Shown: piece after piece, positions 58,616 through 64,000 of the stretch
How positions within the stretch are numbered: the stretch's first letter is position 1
How the letters are laid out: every line of letters begins with the position of its first letter
DNA from: Hymenobacter properus
GTDB lineage: Bacteria; Bacteroidota; Bacteroidia; Cytophagales; Hymenobacteraceae
Assembly (NCBI RefSeq): GCF_015694735.1
Contig: NZ_JADQDP010000003.1
Span: 558,001-622,000, forward strand
Direction: 5' to 3'
Length of the DNA stretch: 64,000 nt
Made by a program: the position numbers and the translations under genes
Notes under the pieces: generated by a model
What the model saw: the letters and a program-made list of their open reading frames with translations, nothing else
What the model was told of the DNA's origin: nothing
The model's database searches: none

Positions 58616-61072
58616 ATGCAAACGTCTTTACCGCATTGCCTGACCCGCGCCGGGCTATGCCTGGCCTCGCTTCTGCCCCTGGCCGGCCACGCCCAGGCCC
58701 CCGCCAACGACGACCCCCTGGGTGCCATTGCCTTGCCCCTGAGCACTACCTGCACGCCCACCAGCGCCACCAACGCAGGAGCCACTACCACCACGCCCAA
58801 CGGCTACACCAACCCCGGCTGCGGCATAGCCACGGCACCCAAGGACGTATGGTTTCGCTTCAGAACCCCCGCGGCCGGCAACCCCGGCAGCACGGCGGCA
58901 GCCATTGCCGTGACGGGCACCGCCGCTGGTCAGGTGCGGCTGTTTTCGACCACGGTGGGCGGGGCGGGCCCCTTCACGGCTGTTGCCTGCTCGAATGGTG
59001 GTTCCAACAACGCGCAGGCTGCCCGGCTGGTGGCGGCGGGCCTCACGCCCTCCAGCACTTACTACGTGGCCGTATCGGGCTATGGCTCCGCTGATGCGCA
59101 GGGCGCCTTCACCATCTGCGCATCGGTGCCGGTGGCTAACGACGCGGCCGTGGAGTCAGTGCTTACGCTCACGCAACTGCCCATTCCTCCGGGCGCACCG
59201 CACGTGGTGCGGGCGGTGGTGAGCAACCAGGGCGCTACCGCCCAAACAAACCTGCCCGTGACCTTAACCGTGACCGGGGCCAACCCCTTCACCAACACCC
59301 AGACCGTGGCCTCGCTGGCCGCTGGGGCCTCGACTACGGTGAGCTTTGTGAGCTTTACACCGACCGTTGCCGGGACGAATACCCTGGCGGTAACCGTTCC
59401 GGCCGACGACGACAACACCAATAACAGCCGCAACGTGGCGCAAGAGGTGAACGCCACCACCTATTCCTACGCCGCACCGGGCGGTGCCACGGGTGCTTTC
59501 CAGCTTGGAATAGGCGTGACCGACATGGCTTTTGCCTGCCGCTACCGCATCAACAGCCCCGTCAGCGTGACGCAGATTCGCTCGTATGTTGTCAATTTCA
59601 GCGGGCTGGCGGGCGGCCAACCCGGGAGTAGCATTGGCAAAACGGTGTACGGAATACTGGTTGACCAGGCCACCGGCGCGGTGCTGGCCCGCTCGAACAA
59701 CTACGTGCTGGCCCCTGCCGATATCAATTCCTACGTGACCCTGGACCTGAGAACCCAGGTGCCCCTGCCAGCGGGCACCGACGTGCTGGTGGGCATGGTA
59801 GCGGTGTATCCACCTGGCCAGACGGTCAATTTCGCGCCCTTCGGTGTTCAGATTGATGAACCGGGCCGGAAAGATGCTTTCTACGTCGTTTCGGCTACCT
59901 CCTTTCCACTTCCCCAGCCCTTGAATAGCAACACCGGGGGTTACAAGCGGCTGATGATAGAAGCCGTGACGGCCCCGGCCATTGCCTGCCCCAGGCCTGC
60001 CAGCCTGTCGGCTACCGCCCTCACGCCCAATGGCGCCACGCTCACATTTACGCCGCCGACGGGGGGCAGCGGCAGCTATTCCCTGACGTACTTTGGCAGC
60101 GTTCAGCCCGCCACCACCATGGTCGTCAGCACTTCGTCGGTCTCGCTCAGCGGCCTCGTGGCCGGCGCTACCTACACGGCAAGCGTGGCGGCCAGTTGCG
60201 GCAGCGGCCAAGCCTCATATCCGGCCTTTGTCAACTTCACCACCCCACCGCCGGCCGCTGCTGCTTACGCCACCCTGCCCGTAAACGAGGGATTTGAGGG
60301 ACCGTGGCTGAGCGTTGGGGCCGTGCGCGACGCTCCGAGCAACAACTGGCGCAACACCCCCGCCAGCGGCAACCAGTCGTGGCGCCGCGAAGACGACGGC
60401 GCTTCCGCCAACTGGCTTACCAACCTGGGCGTCTACCCCGGGGGCGGCAGCCAGAGCGCGCATTCGGCCCGCTTCAACTCCTACGATGCCCCGCTGGGGA
60501 CTACCGGGACGCTCGACCTGTACGTGAACCTGAGCGCGGCCGGCGCCAAAACCCTGACGTTTGACTACATCAACCTGAGTGGCACCGACGTGCTGGATGT
60601 GCTGGTGAGCACCGACGGCGGCGCCACGTTCGGCCCCGCGCCCGTGCTCACGGTTGGCGTCAGCCCCACCATCACGCGCCAAACGGCCACCATTGCCAGC
60701 ACCTCGGCCACCACGGTCATCCGCTTCCGCGCCACCAGCGACTACGGCCCCGCCACCTCCGATATCGGTATCGATAATGTGCAGCTAGCCCTCGTCTCGG
60801 CTACGCGCAATGAAGCCCTGGCCGCCACCGTGGGCCTCTACCCCAACCCCGCCCACGGCTCCTTCACGCTGGCCGTGCCCGCCGGCCCGCTGGGGGCGGC
60901 CTCGGCCACGCTGCTCAACGCGCTGGGCCAGGTGGTGCAGGCCCGGCCGCTGCACCTGCCCGCCACCGGCGGCACGGCTGAGTTCAACCTGCGCGGCCTA
61001 ACGCCGGGTGTGTACTCGCTGCGGCTTCAAACCGGCGAAGCGCTGGTAATGAAGCGCGTAGTGGTAGAATAA
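58616..61072 (+). CDS. T9SS-secreted multidomain surface protein (CARDB and fibronectin type III)
   Basis: 818 residues from ATG 58616, ahead of a signal peptide (TRAGLCLASLLPLAGHAQA). N-terminal beta-sandwich (about 25-185, ALPLSTTCTPTSATNAGA; WFRFRTPA) resembles the pre-peptidase C-terminal type domain. A CARDB-like domain follows (about 190-290, AVESVLTLTQLPIPPGAPHVVRAVVSNQG). A central beta region then leads to a fibronectin type III domain (about 465-555, CPRPASLSATALTPNGATLTF) and a jelly-roll or MAM-like segment (NEGFEGPWLSVGA). The final 75 residues are a type A sorting domain (GLYPNPAHGSFTLAVPAG ... LTPGVYSLRLQTGEALVMKRVVVE). It is exported through T9SS and probably an adhesin or a binding protein; there is no peptidase catalytic domain. 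Confidence 0.87.
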   Translation: MQTSLPHCLTRAGLCLASLLPLAGHAQAPANDDPLGAIALPLSTTCTPTSATNAGATTTTPNGYTNPGCGIATAPKDVWFRFRTPAAGNPGSTAAAIAVTGTAAGQVRLFSTTVGGAGPFTAVACSNGGSNNAQAARLVAAGLTPSSTYYVAVSGYGSADAQGAFTICASVPVANDAAVESVLTLTQLPIPPGAPHVVRAVVSNQGATAQTNLPVTLTVTGANPFTNTQTVASLAAGASTTVSFVSFTPTVAGTNTLAVTVPADDDNTNNSRNVAQEVNATTYSYAAPGGATGAFQLGIGVTDMAFACRYRINSPVSVTQIRSYVVNFSGLAGGQPGSSIGKTVYGILVDQATGAVLARSNNYVLAPADINSYVTLDLRTQVPLPAGTDVLVGMVAVYPPGQTVNFAPFGVQIDEPGRKDAFYVVSATSFPLPQPLNSNTGGYKRLMIEAVTAPAIACPRPASLSATALTPNGATLTFTPPTGGSGSYSLTYFGSVQPATTMVVSTSSVSLSGLVAGATYTASVAASCGSGQASYPAFVNFTTPPPAAAAYATLPVNEGFEGPWLSVGAVRDAPSNNWRNTPASGNQSWRREDDGASANWLTNLGVYPGGGSQSAHSARFNSYDAPLGTTGTLDLYVNLSAAGAKTLTFDYINLSGTDVLDVLVSTDGGATFGPAPVLTVGVSPTITRQTATIASTSATTVIRFRATSDYGPATSDIGIDNVQLALVSATRNEALAATVGLYPNPAHGSFTLAVPAGPLGAASATLLNALGQVVQARPLHLPATGGTAEFNLRGLTPGVYSLRLQTGEALVMKRVVVE

Positions 61073-61158
61073 GTCGAGGGCTGCCGTGTAGGGACTTGTT
61101 TCCCTGCGCAACCAGCATTTTTCATTCTTTCAGCAGGCTTTTTTCAGCTCCCGCAACC

Positions 61159-61716
61159 ATGCAAAAAAACTTCATCCTCACCCTGTTGTTGGCCGCTGTG
61201 GCGGTTTTGGCGGCCCACCGGCCGGCGCAGGCCCAGACCAAGCCGGCCCCAGCGGCCCGCTACACAGACTTGGTGGGCGAGAACCCCACCGCCGAGGCCG
61301 ACATCCAGACCGTTGCGAACTACCTCAACTTCCTGATAGCCGGCGATACGGACAAGGCCCGGCTGCTGGTGACAGATGCCTACCGGAGCTACGGCCCCGC
61401 TGCGACTGATTCGGCCAGCCGCGACCAAATGATGACCGAGTGGCAGCGACGCTACAAAACGCAGCTCAACCGCAAGCTGCGCCTGGAAGGCCAGACGGCT
61501 TTTCGGGTAAAGTCGGGCCGGCTGGTGGGCAACTGGGTGGCCACCTGGGGCGTGTACACGTTCACCCAGGGCGGCAAAACCCTGCGCGCGCCCTTCCAGC
61601 TGACGGCCCATGTCACGAAAGGAAAAATAGACCTGGACCGTTTCTACTTCGACAACCTGAGCCTGACACAGGCGCTGGGCTACAAGCTGACGCCGCCCGC
61701 TACGGCGGCGAAGTAG
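61159..61716 (+). CDS. Secreted NTF2-like protein
   Basis: 185 residues from ATG 61159; the earlier in-frame start lacks a signal-like N-terminus. The signal peptide (QKNFILTLLLAAVAVLAAHRPAQA) is followed by a domain with the pattern of NTF2/SnoaL-like folds: VANYLNFLIAGDTDKARLLVTDAYRSYGP (first helices), SRDQMMTEWQRRYKTQLN, then strands FRVKSGRLVGNWVATWGVYTFTQGGKTLRAPFQLTAHVTKGKI. No catalytic residues can be identified. These proteins often act in binding or as putative isomerases. A terminator follows at 61766. Confidence 0.72.
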   Translation: MQKNFILTLLLAAVAVLAAHRPAQAQTKPAPAARYTDLVGENPTAEADIQTVANYLNFLIAGDTDKARLLVTDAYRSYGPAATDSASRDQMMTEWQRRYKTQLNRKLRLEGQTAFRVKSGRLVGNWVATWGVYTFTQGGKTLRAPFQLTAHVTKGKIDLDRFYFDNLSLTQALGYKLTPPATAAK

Positions 61717-61765
61717 CCCCGGTGTCCCAGCCGGCCACCCATCAGGTTTACGCAACTTTATGAGA

Positions 61766-61800
61766 AATGCCCGCAACCTGCGTTGCGGGCATTCCTTTTT
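61766..61800 (+). terminator. Terminator after the NTF2-like gene
   Basis: AATGCCCGCAAC / GTTGCGGGCATT stem with loop CTGC and a following T run. The remaining 61801-62128 stretch is AT-rich toward the next gene and shows no gene or exact promoter element. Confidence 0.88.
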
Positions 61801-62128
61801 TGTGAAAAAAGCGCCGTGGCTGTGCCGGTCTGTAGGAGCTACTCGCTGGCCGCGTTGTGCGCTGGCACGGGTCAAGAATTTTAGGTAGGGGCACAAGTTC
61901 TGGGGAAGCTTGCTTTTCAGATGCTCCGTTGAGAGGATAAGAGCATACAAGCCCTTGTGGAAGAAGCTCGAACCGGGCAAAATGTGAGGCTTCCAGCCGC
62001 TTTCATCTGCAGCAATTATGTCGTACTGTTGCGTAATAATATCTCATTTATTCTTTCTTAGATGAAAATAACATCTACTCTACCGATAAATTCCTGGCGG
62101 CAAGTTGCTGGCCTTTCTGGCCAGCACT

Positions 62129-64000
62129 ATGCTTAAGCGAATAAGAATTCTATACGGGTTGCTGGCCCTGGCCTGCCTGCTGCTGGCCAGCCCAGTGGCC
62201 CGCGCCCAGCCCCTGGAGCAGCACCTCGACCAAGGCCTGAGCACTGTGGGCGTGCGCGACATTGCCCGCGATGCCGCCGGCTTTGCCTGGGTGGCCGCCC
62301 GGCAGGGCCTGTTCCGCTACGACGGCCGCCAGCTCGTGCCCTTGGCCCAGCTGGTGCGGCGCGGCCCCACGCCCCACGGCCAGGCCATTCGCGTGGTGGT
62401 CGATGCCGCCGGCACGGTGTGGGTGTCACTGCCCCCCTATGGCCTCTACGCCTTTGTGCCCGCCAGCGGCGAGCTGCGCCGGGTACCGCTGCCGTCCATC
62501 ATCGGCCCGCGCGACTATGCGCGCAGCCTGCTGCTGCACCAGGGGGCGCTCTGGACGCTGTGGGGAACCCGCACGGGGCAGGCCGTGCTCCGCCTGCCGC
62601 TGAGCCAACCCCGACAAGTGCCCCGCCTAGCGTGGCGGGTGCCCGGCCCCGGTGGAATTGGCACGCTCGAGCCCGACTCGGCCGGCCGGCTGCTACTCTT
62701 TGATGCCGATTCGAGCTGGCTGCTGCTGCCGGGCGGGCGGCACCGACGCCTGGCTCCCGACAGCCGCCGCTACCGCCTACGCACGGCTACCGGCTGGCGC
62801 TGCGTGCAGCCCACCACCCACGCGCTGCGCCTGCCGCACGGGCCTTACGCCCTCAACGACAGCACCCTGCTGGAGCTGGGCCCCGCACGCCCGCCCCGGG
62901 TGCTGGCCAGCTGGCCCCGCATTCGCAACACGGCCGCCACGCCCCACCTCGACGTGCTGGTGCGCGACAGCACCTGGTATTGGCTGGGGGCTGGGCAATT
63001 GCTCTCGCTGAACGTGCGGCGGCGGGCGGGGCCACCCGTGCTGCGCGCCCAGCCCCTACCCCTGACTACGGGCTGGAATGGGTGGCTGGCCTTTAACCGC
63101 GACAATACCGGCCTGTGGACCTTTGCCGAGGGAGTACCGGGCGTGTGGCAGCTTTGGCCCCGCCCGTTGGCCGTGCAGGCCCTGCCGGTGGCCGACGGCC
63201 AGCACCTGAGCACCCGCAGCCTGGGCCGCCTGCCCGATGGCCGCCTGCTGGTGGGCACCTACGCCGACACTTACGCGCAAGCCGCCGACAGCCCCCTGGC
63301 CCCCCTGCGCCGCTGGGCCAACCCGGCCGGCCGGGGGGTGTGGTTTTGCCGCCTGGCCTTGCCCGACGGCCGCCTGCTGGTAGGCCTCGAAAACGAGGGC
63401 GTGGCGCTGGTGGCCGGCTCCCGGGCCGAGCATCTGGCCTGGCCCGGTCTGCACCCCCAGCCCATGGGCCACACCACGTTTTGCCTGCTGCGCAGCCGGG
63501 CCGGACAGCTCTGGGCCGGCGGGCAGGAGGGGCTGTTTTTGCTCGACCTAGCCGCCCGTACCCGCCGCCGCTACCGCGAGGGCGACGACGCCTGGCCCCT
63601 GCACCACTGCGAGATTGAGGCCATAACCGAAGGCATCCACGGCGAGCTGTGGCTGGCCACCAGCCAGGGCCTGTATGCCCTGCAACCCGCCACTGGCGCC
63701 CTGCGCCACTACGGCCCCGACGAGCCGCCGCCCCGCCGCCTGCCCACGGGCCTGCTGCGCGCCCTACTCTTCACCCACCCCGACAGCCTCTGGCTGGCGA
63801 CCGCCGATGCCGGCCTGTTGCTGCTGCACCCCCGGCTGGGCGTGCGCCGCCAGCTCACGCGCGGCCGGGGCCTGCCCAGCGAGGTGGTGGCTTTTGTGCT
63901 GGCCCCCCCGCCGGGCCGGGTGCTGTGGGTAGGCACCGACCTGGGCCTGGTGCGCTACGACCCTCGCACCGGCCGCCGCAGCGACCTGACCACCGCCCAG
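62129..64000 (+). CDS. Two-component regulator propeller sensor protein (C-terminus beyond window)
   Basis: Partial: 624 codons from ATG 62129 are open to the window end. Signal peptide (LYGLLALACLLLASPVARAQ) is followed by repeated beta-propeller blades of the two-component regulator propeller type: DIARDAAGFAWVAARQGLFRYDG, VVVDAAGTVWVSLPPYGLYAF, LRSRAGQLWAGGQEGLFLLD, ITEGIHGELWLATSQGLYALQ, LWLATADAGLLLLHP and VLWVGTDLGLVRYDP. In Bacteroidota such periplasmic propellers sit in front of a Y_Y_Y domain, a membrane helix and either a histidine kinase or a helix-turn-helix. That part is not visible. The LuxR-type regulator at 57837 could be its partner. Confidence 0.88.
   Translation, partial: MLKRIRILYGLLALACLLLASPVARAQPLEQHLDQGLSTVGVRDIARDAAGFAWVAARQGLFRYDGRQLVPLAQLVRRGPTPHGQAIRVVVDAAGTVWVSLPPYGLYAFVPASGELRRVPLPSIIGPRDYARSLLLHQGALWTLWGTRTGQAVLRLPLSQPRQVPRLAWRVPGPGGIGTLEPDSAGRLLLFDADSSWLLLPGGRHRRLAPDSRRYRLRTATGWRCVQPTTHALRLPHGPYALNDSTLLELGPARPPRVLASWPRIRNTAATPHLDVLVRDSTWYWLGAGQLLSLNVRRRAGPPVLRAQPLPLTTGWNGWLAFNRDNTGLWTFAEGVPGVWQLWPRPLAVQALPVADGQHLSTRSLGRLPDGRLLVGTYADTYAQAADSPLAPLRRWANPAGRGVWFCRLALPDGRLLVGLENEGVALVAGSRAEHLAWPGLHPQPMGHTTFCLLRSRAGQLWAGGQEGLFLLDLAARTRRRYREGDDAWPLHHCEIEAITEGIHGELWLATSQGLYALQPATGALRHYGPDEPPPRRLPTGLLRALLFTHPDSLWLATADAGLLLLHPRLGVRRQLTRGRGLPSEVVAFVLAPPPGRVLWVGTDLGLVRYDPRTGRRSDLTTAQ

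Noticed and set aside
61144-61980. Minus-strand frame covering the NTF2-like gene and the following gap
   Set aside because: No signal, domain or start context; it runs across a strong terminator and the plus-strand gene has a clear signal peptide.

Overview
The window is a high-GC chromosomal segment of a Bacteroidota bacterium, most likely Hymenobacter or a close relative in the Cytophagales. Supporting signs are two cell-surface proteins with type IX secretion (T9SS) sorting tails, a small PID-CTERM-type protein, SusC-like TonB-dependent receptors with carboxypeptidase-regulatory N-termini, a MurF-alanine racemase fusion, DUF5686, DUF4834 and YfhO proteins, and TAnnTTTG -7 promoter elements in place of strong Shine-Dalgarno sites. 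No phage, plasmid or CRISPR locus is visible. The only transposon trace is a frameshifted IS5-type transposase remnant beside a tRNA-Thr gene.

Layout. 1-9.8 kb, minus strand: an NtrY-like histidine kinase (cut by the window edge), a sigma-54-dependent NtrC-type regulator, a DUF2807 protein, and a tripartite MacAB-TolC-like export system made of two FtsX-type permeases, an ATPase, a TolC and an HlyD adaptor. A near-consensus -24/-12 site lies just upstream of the first export gene, so the neighbouring regulator is a natural candidate to drive it. 10-16.5 kb: an iron block with a siderophore receptor, a PepSY membrane protein, FeoB and FeoA. The two transcription units share a candidate operator. 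16.6-22.8 kb: a duplicated two-gene cassette (a carboxypeptidase-regulatory secreted protein convergent with an alpha/beta-hydrolase-fold protein) around an OmpA lipoprotein. Both hydrolases lack the serine nucleophile, and each convergent junction is a long inverted repeat enclosing a terminator. 23-27.5 kb: a TonB receptor followed by a Tat-exported amine oxidase. 27.7-36 kb: MurF-Alr, an active/inactive M16 peptidase pair, OxyR and an amidohydrolase. 36-45 kb: a large T9SS protein with tandem DUF4394 domains, the PID-CTERM protein, a DUF5686 protein and two ferritin-like proteins. 45-52.5 kb: RecX, DUF4230, a GT39-like membrane protein, a PLP-dependent deaminase, YfhO, DUF4834 and a small membrane protein, then tRNA-Thr(CGT). 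53-64 kb: an AraC regulator, a DUF983 protein, a molybdopterin nitrate-reductase-like enzyme lacking the fourth Fe-S cysteine, a helical partner protein, a LuxR-type response regulator, a second T9SS protein, an NTF2-like protein and the start of a propeller-type sensor.

Two further layers deserve attention. First, several families of palindromic repeats sit between genes, and some of them appear to have been absorbed into reading frames (TolC N-terminus, MurF-Alr linker). Second, several genes have the -7 element only 3-6 nt before the start codon, which suggests leaderless mRNAs. All function calls rest on reading translated sequence and motifs by eye; no database search was possible.
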